From the NCBI GenBank assembly GCA_034002745.1, contig JAVEZY010000001.1, forward strand, positions 186,001-250,000: a stretch of DNA of 64,000 nt, in the 5' to 3' direction. This DNA is from JAITWN01 sp034002745 (GTDB lineage: Bacteria; Pseudomonadota; Gammaproteobacteria; SZUA-140). The stretch's first letter is position 1. Every line of letters begins with the position of its first letter. The position numbers and the translations under genes were made by a program. Shown here piece after piece: positions 35,450 through 44,072 of this stretch. The notes beneath the pieces are model-generated. The model was not told where the DNA came from and made no database searches. It saw only the letters and a list, made by a program, of their open reading frames with translations.

Positions 35450-35475
35450 GGTGCGGGATCGATCGATCCCGCACC
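35450..35475 (+). other. 26-bp perfect palindrome at operon end
   Basis: GGTGCGGGATCG and its complement around a central AT form a perfect palindrome 11 bases after the last stop codon. It precedes the terminator at 35506, the same two-hairpin layout as at the end of the cytochrome c4 unit. Confidence 0.75.
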
Positions 35476-35505
35476 TGATAGAGCTGCAAAATGCTAAAAG
35501 AATAA

Positions 35506-35538
35506 CGATGCCGCTCTCTCGAGCGGCATCGTTTTTTT
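35506..35538 (+). terminator. Rho-independent terminator of the ccoN operon
   Basis: An 11-bp perfect stem (35506-35516 with 35521-35531), a TCTC loop and seven T. Confidence 0.92.
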
Positions 35539-35572
35539 GCGAGCGGGAAACCCATAGAAGATCGTTGCAGAT

Positions 35573-35902
35573 ATGACGCCGACAGCCATGTATGAAGGAA
35601 TCATTTCCGCACTGATGCGGGCGAGCGAACGGCTGATGCCGCTGTTGCAGGATGGTGGCGGGCCATCGAGCTACTGGTCCATCGAGGGCATGCAGGGCTA
35701 CCGCTTCAGCGTTGGCATCTTCGTCTTCATGATGGCCGGGGTGCTCGTGTTTGGTGTTATCGTCTACCACTTCTTCATGCATGCTGGACCGCGTTCGAGC
35801 ATCAAGAGAGGTGAGAAAATTCTGTTCATCTGGATCGTCATCGGAATGTTTGTGGCGGTTACTATCGGTGCAGTACAATTGCTGTATGGCCGACTTTTCT
35901 AG
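35573..35902 (+). CDS. Small two-helix membrane protein with GEKILF anchor
   Basis: A 109-residue protein with helices at about 45-67 and 83-104. The second helix is preceded by IKRGEKILF, nearly the same as the anchor of the cytochrome at 28952 (LKQGEKILF). It starts the second large operon of the island. ATG 35588 is an alternative start; neither has a strong ribosome site. Confidence 0.7.
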   Translation: MTPTAMYEGIISALMRASERLMPLLQDGGGPSSYWSIEGMQGYRFSVGIFVFMMAGVLVFGVIVYHFFMHAGPRSSIKRGEKILFIWIVIGMFVAVTIGAVQLLYGRLF

Positions 35903-35914
35903 GAGGAGGCTGTC

Positions 35915-36196
35915 ATGAACTATCTTCAATCGTTGCCTGATGGTTGGACCATCTACGTATGGCTGGTTGCTGGCGCTGCCATCATCTTTGCCGCCATTTA
36001 CGGGCTGCGGTGGGCACACCGTAACGAGCAGTTCGACGAGGACATCAAGTACCTGGTGTTCGACGAGAACGATAAGGACAAGATGAGTCCCGAGGAATAC
36101 GCGAAGAGCCGTGAAGTGCTCGAGCGGCAGGTAAAGCGCCGGGAAGAGATTCGGCGGGAGAGAGCGCAGCAAGCGAGCAGGCATGAGGACCGGTGA
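35915..36196 (+). CDS. CcoS-like cbb3 oxidase assembly protein
   Basis: The 93-residue protein has one helix (about 13-31) followed by RWAHRNEQFDEDIKYLVFDE, which fits the CcoS pattern (a helix, then QFDDL and a short acidic LFD stretch). CcoS is needed for cofactor insertion in cbb3 oxidases. The C-terminal 40 residues are a charged, likely helical tail not seen in CcoS. AGGAGG precedes the ATG. It overlaps the next gene by 14 bases. Confidence 0.65.
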   Translation: MNYLQSLPDGWTIYVWLVAGAAIIFAAIYGLRWAHRNEQFDEDIKYLVFDENDKDKMSPEEYAKSREVLERQVKRREEIRRERAQQASRHEDR

Positions 36197-36671
36197 AAAG
36201 GGGATCCTGCTTGTAATCGCAGTACTGGTAGTCGGTGGGGCCATCTGGAATGTCCAGCGTCAGAGAGATGCCCCTCCGGAGGACCGCGAGATTCCCTTCT
36301 ACAGCACGGCGTCGGCCGAGCTGCGCCAGGCGGCCGGCGACATCTATCGACGCGAGAACTGCAAGAGCTGCCACACGCTGTGGACAGTGCGTGATATCAT
36401 GCAGTCAGTGCCAGCGCCAGCGCTGGATGGTATCGGTTCTCTGCACGATGAACAGTGGTTTTTCGATTATTTCTCCGCAGGCGACCCGCAGCAGATTCAG
36501 CCTTCGCGTCTGAAGGCTGAATATCAGATGCCATCGTACGCTCATCTGCCTGAGCATGAGCGGCGCATGCTGGCTGCCTACATGGCGAGCCTGAAGGTGA
36601 AAGACTGGTATCTCGACGAGGTCAGGAAGGCGAGATGCCGCAAGCTGACAGGGGAGGACGAATGCCCATGA
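36183..36671 (+). CDS. Membrane-anchored monoheme cytochrome c
   Basis: The 162-residue protein has an N-terminal helix (about 7-23) after RTGEKGILL, then a cytochrome c domain with CKSCH (Cys60-His64) and LDGIGS followed by QWFFDYF, similar to LDGIGS and QWIYDF in the protein at 28952. The two are likely paralogues. Overlaps both neighbours. Confidence 0.87.
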   Translation: MRTGEKGILLVIAVLVVGGAIWNVQRQRDAPPEDREIPFYSTASAELRQAAGDIYRRENCKSCHTLWTVRDIMQSVPAPALDGIGSLHDEQWFFDYFSAGDPQQIQPSRLKAEYQMPSYAHLPEHERRMLAAYMASLKVKDWYLDEVRKARCRKLTGEDECP

Positions 36672-37141
36672 GTCCGCAGACCAGACGCAACATCCTGGGA
36701 ACGATTGCTGTGCTCGCCGGTTGCGCCGTCGTCTATGTCGGCGACTGGCTGGTCGGAGTCGATCTGGAGTTGTGGTGGGGACTCTCCACATTCACACCCG
36801 TCTGGATGGTCGCGATGTTCGTCGTACCGCTGATCTCCGGGCTGGTGTGCGCGATGATTTTCGGTCTGGGCGGCAAGTGGCTGTGCTATTTCCCTCCGCT
36901 CATCGTCCGTACCGTCAATTATTTCGCCTACGTATACGAACTCAAGGTGCCGCCTCCCGGCGCCGAACTTCTGTTTTTCCCCTACTGGATCATGTTTGTC
37001 ATTCTGGTCGTGGAAGCGGCGGCATTCGGTGGCGTGTTCGGCGAGATCATCGTCAAGAAGACGTATGGCCGCCTGCCGCGGGAAATGGTGTACCGCAAGG
37101 CGGGTGATCAGTCGGCTGGCTCGGGGGGTCAAGGTGGATGA
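36668..37141 (+). CDS. Multi-helix membrane protein of unknown function
   Basis: A 157-residue protein with three to four hydrophobic helices. The third region includes PGAELLFFPYWIMFVILVVE. ATG 36662 (two codons upstream) is an alternative start and lies close to GGGGAGGA. No family recognised. It overlaps both the cytochrome gene and the FGE-fold gene by four bases, so it must be part of the same operon and probably of the same complex. Confidence 0.7.
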   Translation: MSPQTRRNILGTIAVLAGCAVVYVGDWLVGVDLELWWGLSTFTPVWMVAMFVVPLISGLVCAMIFGLGGKWLCYFPPLIVRTVNYFAYVYELKVPPPGAELLFFPYWIMFVILVVEAAAFGGVFGEIIVKKTYGRLPREMVYRKAGDQSAGSGGQGG

Positions 37142-38199
37142 CCTCGACTCGTGCCTTGCCGCGCATGGATGATGCCATCCGCCAGCGGCGCAAGCGCTAT
37201 CTGACGGCCACCATCATCACCTGTATTGCTCTCGCAATGGTCGGCGGAAGCCTGCATATCGTGCAGCTCGGTGCCAAGCGCATGGAGGAAATGCGGGGCA
37301 AGGCCGGCTACGACGTCAGCGATATGCGGTCGCGGATCCGGGCGGCGGGGGAGGAACTCCATCGCCATCGGATTCACGAGGAGGGACAGGTATTCGTCGC
37401 GTCCTACACCGTGGAGGAGGCCGAAGCGCTGCTCACCCCGGAACAATGGGGCGAGTTGGCAATGATGGTGACGATTCCCGCCGGTGAGTTCATCATGGGC
37501 ACCAACCGGCAGCGCGGTGCCGTGCAGGATCAGCCGGAACACCGGATCAGCCTCCCAGCCTTTCGTATCGACAAGTACCCGGTGACGAATGCCCAGTACG
37601 CCCGCTTCGTGGCGGCAACGGGACATCGCCCGCCGCTGAACTGGGATCAGGGCAAGATCCGTCCCGGCAGTGAATTGCATCCGGTAACCATGGTTTCCTG
37701 GCACGACGCGACGGCTTATGCCCTCTGGGCAGGCAAGCGGCTTCCGACGGAAGCCGAGTGGGAAAAGGCTGCCCGTGGTCCGAATGGCAAGCGGTGGCCC
37801 TGGGGAGATCTCATGGATGCGGCGCGGCTCAATACGTATTACAACGTGGGTCGGACCACTGAAGTCACCCGCTACGTGTCCGGTGCCAGCGAATATGGCG
37901 TGATGGACCTTGCTGGCAACGTCAGCGAGTGGACGAATGACAATTTCCGTCCATATCCAGGCAGTGATGCGCCGCCAGAGTTCTTCGAGGGAAAGGTTGC
38001 GGTTGCCACCACGCCGCTGGATGAGGCAATGCAAGTGGTGGATCTGGTCCCGGTGGATGGCAGTTACAAGGTGCTGCGGGGTGGATCGTGGAAGAGCGAT
38101 CCGTTCTCGACCGCAGCCTATCATCGGAATTACTCATGGCCGCACTACGCTTCCGACTTCTTCGGGTTCCGGACAGCGGCCGATGCGGTTACGGAATGA
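37138..38199 (+). CDS. Membrane-anchored FGE/SUMF1-fold protein lacking catalytic cysteines
   Basis: The 353-residue protein has an N-terminal helix (about 22-42) and a C-terminal FGE-sulfatase (SUMF1-like) domain: IPAGEFIMGTN, HRISLPAFRIDKYPVTNAQY, KRLPTEAEWEKAARG, GVMDLAGNVSEWT and GFRTA. In sulfatase-activating enzymes two cysteines follow RGGS; here the stretch reads RGGSWKSDPFSTAAYHR with none, so formylglycine formation is unlikely. Similar FGE-fold proteins (NirV type) occur near denitrification genes. Coupled by ATGA overlaps on both sides. Confidence 0.87.
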   Translation: MTSTRALPRMDDAIRQRRKRYLTATIITCIALAMVGGSLHIVQLGAKRMEEMRGKAGYDVSDMRSRIRAAGEELHRHRIHEEGQVFVASYTVEEAEALLTPEQWGELAMMVTIPAGEFIMGTNRQRGAVQDQPEHRISLPAFRIDKYPVTNAQYARFVAATGHRPPLNWDQGKIRPGSELHPVTMVSWHDATAYALWAGKRLPTEAEWEKAARGPNGKRWPWGDLMDAARLNTYYNVGRTTEVTRYVSGASEYGVMDLAGNVSEWTNDNFRPYPGSDAPPEFFEGKVAVATTPLDEAMQVVDLVPVDGSYKVLRGGSWKSDPFSTAAYHRNYSWPHYASDFFGFRTAADAVTE

Positions 38200-38444
38200 T
38201 GAACGCTACGATTCTACGCAAGCTCTGGCTGCGCTGCATGCTGGCTCTGCTGCCTCTGATGCCGGGGACCGCCCTTGCGTTCGACAGCTACAGATACCTG
38301 CATGTCACCATTGACACCATCTGGTACATCTTCGTCTTTCTGCTCCTCATTCTGCTGGTTCCGTTCATCCTCATGGCGATTCTGTACTGGTGGACTCTGC
38401 GCCAGCGAAAGCTGGAGAGGGAACAGTCCGAGGCGGAACCCTGA
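38196..38444 (+). CDS. Small membrane protein with signal peptide
   Basis: An 82-residue protein: a signal-peptide-like N-terminus ending near TALA, a short periplasmic part, one helix (about 42-66) and a charged cytoplasmic tail (RQRKLEREQSEAEP). If the first segment is not cleaved it is a two-helix protein. ATG 38199 is an alternative start. No family recognised. Confidence 0.65.
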   Translation: MMNATILRKLWLRCMLALLPLMPGTALAFDSYRYLHVTIDTIWYIFVFLLLILLVPFILMAILYWWTLRQRKLEREQSEAEP

Positions 38445-38458
38445 GTCCAGGACGCGAC

Positions 38459-38839
38459 GTGCACCCAGGCGCATTTCATTCGGCCTTTTACGCCTTTCTG
38501 ATCCTGCTGATGGCAGCATCGATGCTGGTGCCGTCCGGCACCCGGGCGGCGGCGGCCGAGCAGGCGCCATCCTCCGACACCCAGGTGATCCAGGCGTTTT
38601 CCGAGGCCTCGCGCGACAGCGCGGACCGCGCGGAAATCGCCGAGCAGCGCAAGCACGCCATCCTGTTCCTGATGGGCATCGCGTTGCTGATCTGCATGCT
38701 GACCACCGCCGGATTGGGTGTGGCGATGGCGATCTATGGCAAGAAGGTGTTTGTGGCACACACGGTCTTTGCCGGGCTCAGCATCACGCTCGCCCTGGCG
38801 CATGCCGTGGTTGCGATCGTCTGGTTCTGGCCGTTCTGA
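38459..38839 (+). CDS. Small membrane protein, signal peptide plus two helices
   Basis: With GTG 38459 as start (AGGA six bases before), the 126-residue protein has an N-terminal signal or helix ending near GTRA, a polar segment of about 40 residues, and two C-terminal helices with KKVFVAHTVFAGLSITLALAH-like histidine content. The frame is open to 38390 but that part overlaps the previous gene. No family recognised. Confidence 0.6.
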   Translation: MHPGAFHSAFYAFLILLMAASMLVPSGTRAAAAEQAPSSDTQVIQAFSEASRDSADRAEIAEQRKHAILFLMGIALLICMLTTAGLGVAMAIYGKKVFVAHTVFAGLSITLALAHAVVAIVWFWPF

Positions 38840-38905
38840 CGATCCTTTGGCGACGCCGCATCGCCCGCAGATGAAATCCGCACCGATCGATCGGATGACT
38901 CGTTC

Positions 38906-41530
38906 ATGAGTCGCCGTTTCCTTTACCTGCTTTACGCCTGTTCGGGCGCCAGCAGCCTCGCCTTCGAGGTGCTGTGGGCGCGCATGCTGTCGCTGCAGTT
39001 CGGCGTCAGCATCTTCGGCGTGGTCGTGACCATTGCTGCCTTCATGGCGGGACTGGGGCTCGGTTCCCTGTTCGGTTTGCGACTGGCGCGCCAGAGCCGC
39101 AGGCCCTTGATCACCTTTGCCTGCCTGGAGGGGGGCATTGCGATCTACGCCCTGGCGTTGCCGTGGCTACTATCCCACGCCGAATCCTTCCTCATGCAGC
39201 TGGCGGCCGGTGCGCCGCTCCAGACCTGGTACCTGTTGCAGTCCACCGCCCTGCTGGTGCTGATTCTGCTGCCGGCGGTGGCGATGGGCGCCGGGTTCCC
39301 CCTGGTGCTGAAGGCGCTCGGCGCACGTCCCCATGTCCTTGGCACTCTTTATGGCCTGAACGCGTTCGGCGCCGCGTTGGGCGCCTTGCTGCCGCTTTGG
39401 CTGCTGCCTCGCTTCGGCTGGATGGCGGCGGTGGAAGCGGTCGCGATGCTGGGCTTGCTGGTCGGCGCAAGCGCCGGTGCGCTCGCCTGGCGCGGCGAGT
39501 TCCGTGCGGTGCCGGAGCCGGTTGCCAAGCCGGTTGATCGGCAGTCGCCGTCCATGACCGCACTCCTCGCCTATGCGGTAATCGGCGGAGCCGCCATCAT
39601 GCTCGAGGTGGCCTGGACGCGGCTGTACGGAATGATCCTGCTGCGCACCGAGTACGTGATGGCGGTGATCCTGGCAGTCTACCTGCTGGGCATCGGCGGC
39701 GGCAGCCTGCTGGCGCGCTGCCTGCGTGACACGCGCTGGCTGGCCATGTTCCCCCTGGCGGCGGCTGTTCTGTCGCTGCCCGGCCTGTGGCTGTTGCCAG
39801 CCATCTCGGCTTGGTCACAGAGCCAGGAGTTCGGCTCGCTGTGGACGGCGCTGGTGGCGGAGGGGCTGATGCTGGCGCTGGTAACCCTGCCGGTGACACT
39901 GCTGCTTGGCGCCTGGCTTCCGCTGCTTGCCCGGCACTATGGCGACGAGGGGTCCTTCGGTCCGCTGTTCTACGGTGTGAATTCGGTCGGTTCGGCGGCG
40001 GGCGGGTTGCTTGCCGGATTCGTTCTGATCCCGTTGGCAGGTACCCCCGCTACCCTGGTGCTGGCCGCTCTCGCTCTGTTCATTGCCGGCTGCGCCTGGT
40101 CTCCGTCCCGCCGCGTCTGGCTCGCATTTCCCCTGTTGCTCGTCGCGTTCTGGCCAGTGGCCGACTTTCCGCCGGTTGCGAAGCTGATGCCCGGGATGCA
40201 GGCGGGCAGCAATGATCTGTACCGCTATGAGGATGCGATGGCGATCACTCATGTGGTCGAGCAGGCTGATGGACAGCGCCTGCTGCTGAGCGATCTGCAG
40301 CGCATGGATGCTTCCAGCGAACAGGCGGCCGTCGAAGTGCAGAAGAATCAGGCTCGACTGCCTTTGATGCTGCATCCGCAACCGGAATCGGTGATGTTCC
40401 TCGGACTGGGGACGGGCATATCGGCTGCCGGCACGCTCGATTTTCCGGAGCTGCAGAAGCGCGCGGCGGTTGAGCTTTCGCTCGGCGCGATCCGGGCGGC
40501 GCGGGACTGGTTCGCTCCGGTCAACGACGGGATCGTCGAGCAGATGACAGTGGTGCGTGATGATGCGCGTCGTCATCTCATGGCGAACGAAGCGCGCTGG
40601 GATGTCATCATCGGCGATGTCTTTCATCCTGATCTGGTCGGACGCAGTGCGCTGCTGTCCGTCCAGCAGTTCGAGCGCACACGCTCCCGCCTGGCGCCGG
40701 GCGGGATTTTCGCGCAGTGGCTGGCACTGAACCAGTTCGATCCGGAATCCCTGCGGGTGGTGCTGCGCAGCTTTGTCCGCGTATTCCCCGACGGCGTGAT
40801 GTTCATGGATGGATTTCGCATCGCGATGGTCGGTGGCATGGGCGGGCGCGATCCGGTCCAGTGGCTGAACTCTCTTCGCGTGCATGAAGCCGCCGCGGGG
40901 ACGGGCGAAGGGCTGTGGACCTGGCTCGGACGCTACTGGGGGCGGATTCCGGCGGACGACGGCGGGCCGGTACAGGACGAGTGGCGTCCGCACATCGAAT
41001 TCCGTCTGCCGCAGGCACGTTATGGCAGCGGTCTCGGATTCGATCAGTTGCTCGATTGGCTGCTGCGGGTGCGCCCGGAATCGTCGCGTGCAGCCGCCGA
41101 ACTCGGCGTGACGCCGGCCGATCGGGAGCGCTTTGAAGCCAGCTATGGCGCATCGGATCTGGCGCTGAAAGCCTGGCTGGCCGGCCTGCGGGGCGATGTG
41201 ACCCAGTCACGCCGCCTGCTGCGGTTTGCCTGGGAATCGAATCCGGAAGATCGCTGGACGGGCTTCTCGCTGGCGGACAACATTCTTGCCGAACTGCAGG
41301 AATCGCCGCGGGGTCTGGAGGACAGGCGTCTGGTTCTGGAGGCCGTGCTTTCGATACGTCCGGATCATGCCGATACCCTCCGCGCGCTGTGGCATCTGGA
41401 TACCGCCATGGGGCGCCACGAGAGCGCCGCGGCCTGGTTCGTGCGCCTCGCCGAAGTCAGCCCCCTCGATCGAGAAGTGACCACGGCGCAGGCCGGCGCG
41501 GGAGCGACGGAAACGCTGCCCCCGAAGTGA
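38906..41530 (+). CDS. Membrane-fused spermidine synthase-like protein
   Basis: The 874-residue protein has about 14 membrane helices in its first 430 residues, in two repeated halves (AFEVLWARM near the start; IMLEVAWTRLYGM in the middle), followed by a Rossmann-type methyltransferase-fold domain with FLGLGTGISAAG and WDVIIGDVFHPDL, as in SpeE, and a C-terminal region of about 200 residues rich in helices. This is the fused MFS/spermidine synthase family. Whether it makes a polyamine is unknown; the usual GGGDG motif is altered to GLGTG. Confidence 0.82.
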   Translation: MSRRFLYLLYACSGASSLAFEVLWARMLSLQFGVSIFGVVVTIAAFMAGLGLGSLFGLRLARQSRRPLITFACLEGGIAIYALALPWLLSHAESFLMQLAAGAPLQTWYLLQSTALLVLILLPAVAMGAGFPLVLKALGARPHVLGTLYGLNAFGAALGALLPLWLLPRFGWMAAVEAVAMLGLLVGASAGALAWRGEFRAVPEPVAKPVDRQSPSMTALLAYAVIGGAAIMLEVAWTRLYGMILLRTEYVMAVILAVYLLGIGGGSLLARCLRDTRWLAMFPLAAAVLSLPGLWLLPAISAWSQSQEFGSLWTALVAEGLMLALVTLPVTLLLGAWLPLLARHYGDEGSFGPLFYGVNSVGSAAGGLLAGFVLIPLAGTPATLVLAALALFIAGCAWSPSRRVWLAFPLLLVAFWPVADFPPVAKLMPGMQAGSNDLYRYEDAMAITHVVEQADGQRLLLSDLQRMDASSEQAAVEVQKNQARLPLMLHPQPESVMFLGLGTGISAAGTLDFPELQKRAAVELSLGAIRAARDWFAPVNDGIVEQMTVVRDDARRHLMANEARWDVIIGDVFHPDLVGRSALLSVQQFERTRSRLAPGGIFAQWLALNQFDPESLRVVLRSFVRVFPDGVMFMDGFRIAMVGGMGGRDPVQWLNSLRVHEAAAGTGEGLWTWLGRYWGRIPADDGGPVQDEWRPHIEFRLPQARYGSGLGFDQLLDWLLRVRPESSRAAAELGVTPADRERFEASYGASDLALKAWLAGLRGDVTQSRRLLRFAWESNPEDRWTGFSLADNILAELQESPRGLEDRRLVLEAVLSIRPDHADTLRALWHLDTAMGRHESAAAWFVRLAEVSPLDREVTTAQAGAGATETLPPK

Positions 41531-41562
41531 AAAAATGCCTGCTCCATGCTAGAATTCGCGGC

Positions 41563-42891
41563 ATGTACCACTCCAAGGCACTGTCCAGTATCCCGGTCGT
41601 AGTGACCGCGGACGCGAGGGCGGGACGGAGGTTGCGCGGAAGGCGTCGTGCGGTACAGCTCGGCACCCTCCTGCTTGCGATGCTCATTCCGCTGTCCGGT
41701 CTCTTCCGTATAGATCCGGTGGCTGGCGCCTTCGTGGTGCTCGACCGCCAGGTCTGGTTCGCCGATTTCTACATTGTCGTCGGCCTGTGGATGGCCGTTT
41801 CCAGCATGCTGGTCATGACCTATTCGCTGGTCGGTACCGCATTCTGCGGCTGGTCCTGCCCGCAGAATACGCTGTCGGAATGGGCCAACCGCATGACGAC
41901 ACGTCTGCTGGGGAAGCGTGCCCAGGTCAGCCTCGATGGGGAGCCGGTAAAGGTTTCCGCAGGCAAGAACAAAGCGCTCAACTGGGTGATTCTCGGTGGT
42001 CTGTTCATGGCCGCCGCGATGGTGATTGCCATCATCCCCATGCTGTATTTCTACACGCCCGAGCTGATCTGGCGTTTCATTACCTTCCAGCACGACGCTC
42101 GGCTGGCCGACTCCCTGCACTGGATCTACATGATCTTCGTGCTGGTGATGTTCGTGAACATCGCGTTCGTTCGGCATTTCTGGTGCCGCTTCATGTGTGT
42201 GTACCGGGTCTGGCAACACACGTTCAAGACGCGCGAGACACTGCACATCGCCCATGACAAGAGTCAGCCTGACGAATGCGCACGCTGCAACTTCTGCGAA
42301 ACCTCGTGCTTCATCGGCATCGACCCGCGCGAAACGGTGGTCTATGACGCCTGTATCAACTGCGGCGACTGCATCACCGCATGCAGTTCGGTGCGCGGCG
42401 CGCGCAGGACCGGCAACAGCCTGCTGCGCTTCGAGTTCGGCGAGCGCAGCGAAGAGGCGGACAAGCAGCAGGATCGCGGCCGTCACAGCAACGTGGGTTC
42501 CGTGCTGAAGCGCGCTCCCTGGGCGAGCGTGCTTACCGTGTTCGGTCTCGTCCTCTTCACATGGGGCATCGTCACCTACGATCCTGCCCATCACACCGTT
42601 TATCGCGGGGAATCAGTCCAGGGTGGGCAGATCAACGACTATCGCGTCAATATCGCGAGCAAACTCTATCGGCCCGTGAGCCTGACCGTGAGCGTGGAGG
42701 GCCTGCCGGAAGGAGCCTATCGACTGGAGAGCGGGGTGGTGGAGTTCCCCGGCGCCGGTCGACAGGACGTCCATCTGGAGATCGCCGACTCCCTGTCGCC
42801 CGGACTGCATCCATTCCTGGTGCATGTCGATTCCGAGGACGGCAAGCGGCGCACGTTCCGCGTCCATCATCTCGTCCAGGAGGGCGCATGA
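41563..42891 (+). CDS. ccoG: cbb3 oxidase accessory protein CcoG (FixG/RdxA)
   Basis: CcoG is a membrane iron-sulfur protein that reduces copper for cbb3 assembly. The 442-residue protein has four to five helices, the CcoG hallmark CGWSCPQNTLSEW near residue 95, two 4Fe-4S clusters (CARCNFCETSC and CINCGDCITAC) and a C-terminal Ig-like domain. The start at 41563 is chosen because upstream codons are in another gene. It supports the view that the island makes a working cbb3-like enzyme. Confidence 0.93.
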   Translation: MYHSKALSSIPVVVTADARAGRRLRGRRRAVQLGTLLLAMLIPLSGLFRIDPVAGAFVVLDRQVWFADFYIVVGLWMAVSSMLVMTYSLVGTAFCGWSCPQNTLSEWANRMTTRLLGKRAQVSLDGEPVKVSAGKNKALNWVILGGLFMAAAMVIAIIPMLYFYTPELIWRFITFQHDARLADSLHWIYMIFVLVMFVNIAFVRHFWCRFMCVYRVWQHTFKTRETLHIAHDKSQPDECARCNFCETSCFIGIDPRETVVYDACINCGDCITACSSVRGARRTGNSLLRFEFGERSEEADKQQDRGRHSNVGSVLKRAPWASVLTVFGLVLFTWGIVTYDPAHHTVYRGESVQGGQINDYRVNIASKLYRPVSLTVSVEGLPEGAYRLESGVVEFPGAGRQDVHLEIADSLSPGLHPFLVHVDSEDGKRRTFRVHHLVQEGA

Positions 42892-43352
42892 GTTCGGACA
42901 AGTCGAAGCAGGAATCCAATGACCAGGACAAACGCCCGCTGGACCCGGTGAAGTCCGAGTGGGGGCAGGCCTCGGACGACCATTTCGGGTACGCGTCGGA
43001 GGAAGAGCGTCTTGCGAAGCGCGGCCTGGAGGACTGGGAACTGGTCGACCGCATTTCCGAGTCGCAACGTGGCGTGCCAGTGTGGTTCATCGCCGTCATC
43101 GTCATGGTGTTGCTGGTGGCGATCGGCCTCAGTTTTCCGTTCTGGGGCGACCGGCCGGGCTACGAGCGGGACTGGGTCAACTGGGGCTTTGGCGCCGCAA
43201 TCGTCTATGTGCTGATTTTCGGCACGTTTGTCTACTTCATGGTCAATTTGTACGGATCGCGCTGGGCAGGACGCCTGAACTCCGATCCGGATAGCAAGCA
43301 TGAGGAGAAGGATGCGGCGTCCGGGAAGAAGGACGCTGGCGACGCTCCATGA
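42888..43352 (+). CDS. Two-helix membrane protein with FPFWG motif
   Basis: A 154-residue protein with a charged cytoplasmic N-terminus of about 62 residues, helix one (about 64-86) ending in FPFWGDRPG, helix two (about 98-120) and a charged tail. The first helix and its ending resemble the protein at 34650 (FPLWGQRPS). No family recognised. Overlaps ccoG and the next gene by four bases. Confidence 0.72.
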   Translation: MSSDKSKQESNDQDKRPLDPVKSEWGQASDDHFGYASEEERLAKRGLEDWELVDRISESQRGVPVWFIAVIVMVLLVAIGLSFPFWGDRPGYERDWVNWGFGAAIVYVLIFGTFVYFMVNLYGSRWAGRLNSDPDSKHEEKDAASGKKDAGDAP

Positions 43353-43672
43353 TCCGTTCGCTAGTGGTCGCCAGTCTCCTGCTGTTCATGGTGGGGTGTT
43401 CGGGAGATAGTTCTCCTACATCGTCCTCTTCTTCGGCGTCATCCGCGGACAAGGCTGCCTCGCGTAACGTGAACCGGACCTATCTGCATTATTGCAGCGG
43501 CTGTCATGGCGCGCCGCGGCCCGGGCAGCACACCGCACGGGAATGGCCGAGCATCGTTGCCCGCATGCAGCAGCGCCGTATCAGCGCCCGGCTTGGCCCG
43601 ATCCCGCCGCAGGAATTGCGCGAGATCCTCGACTATCTGCAGGACAACGCTGCTGGCGGCCCTCTGAAATGA
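43349..43672 (+). CDS. Monoheme cytochrome c lipoprotein
   Basis: The 107-residue protein has a lipoprotein signal (MVGC, lipid Cys17), a serine-rich linker (about residues 18-35) and a small cytochrome c domain with CSGCH (Cys49-His53). It is likely tethered to a membrane as a local electron carrier. Overlaps both neighbours by four bases. Confidence 0.87.
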   Translation: MIRSLVVASLLLFMVGCSGDSSPTSSSSSASSADKAASRNVNRTYLHYCSGCHGAPRPGQHTAREWPSIVARMQQRRISARLGPIPPQELREILDYLQDNAAGGPLK

Positions 43673-44064
43673 GAATCGATATGCTCAGGATCATTGCGCT
43701 CCTCGTCGTCGGAGTGATGACGCTCGCGGCCTGTACCGATGGCAAGGAGCAGGCTCTCCTGGAGTCGCAGCGTTGGGAGGACGTGGTCGTCGCCGTGGAG
43801 TTCCGCCCGGTGCCGCTGCGCCCAGGCATGAACGAATTCATGGTGGTCGCGACTCGTGTCGATCGCACCAGGGCGGACGACATGGTGGTTGCCATGCGCA
43901 GCGATCCCGGGGCTTCGTGGCAGCAGGCGATCCAGGATGGCAAGACCGGCGTGTATCGCCGCGCCGTTCCGCTGCGCGAGGGTGAGCAGGTACTGTACGT
44001 GCAGCTCCGCCGGGGGCTGGAAGAGACTGTGCTCGAGTTTCCGGTGCGGGTGGGCGCGCCCTAG
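43669..44064 (+). CDS. Lipoprotein of unknown function
   Basis: A 131-residue protein with lipobox LAAC (lipid Cys22) and a beta-rich domain (FRPVPLRPGMNEFMVVATR, then LYVQLRR and LEFPVRV), like FixH-type or Ig-like domains in shape. FixH/CcoH normally follows ccoG, so this could be a distant stand-in, but it lacks the FixH helix. It ends the plus-strand operon, eight bases before the stop of the minus-strand gene. Confidence 0.68.
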   Translation: MRIDMLRIIALLVVGVMTLAACTDGKEQALLESQRWEDVVVAVEFRPVPLRPGMNEFMVVATRVDRTRADDMVVAMRSDPGASWQQAIQDGKTGVYRRAVPLREGEQVLYVQLRRGLEETVLEFPVRVGAP

Positions 44065-44072
44065 CCCTAGGT

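Noticed and set aside
43669..44064. CcoH/FixH identity of the lipoprotein after ccoG
   Set aside because: Position fits, but it has a lipobox instead of the FixH membrane helix, and no FixH motif is visible.
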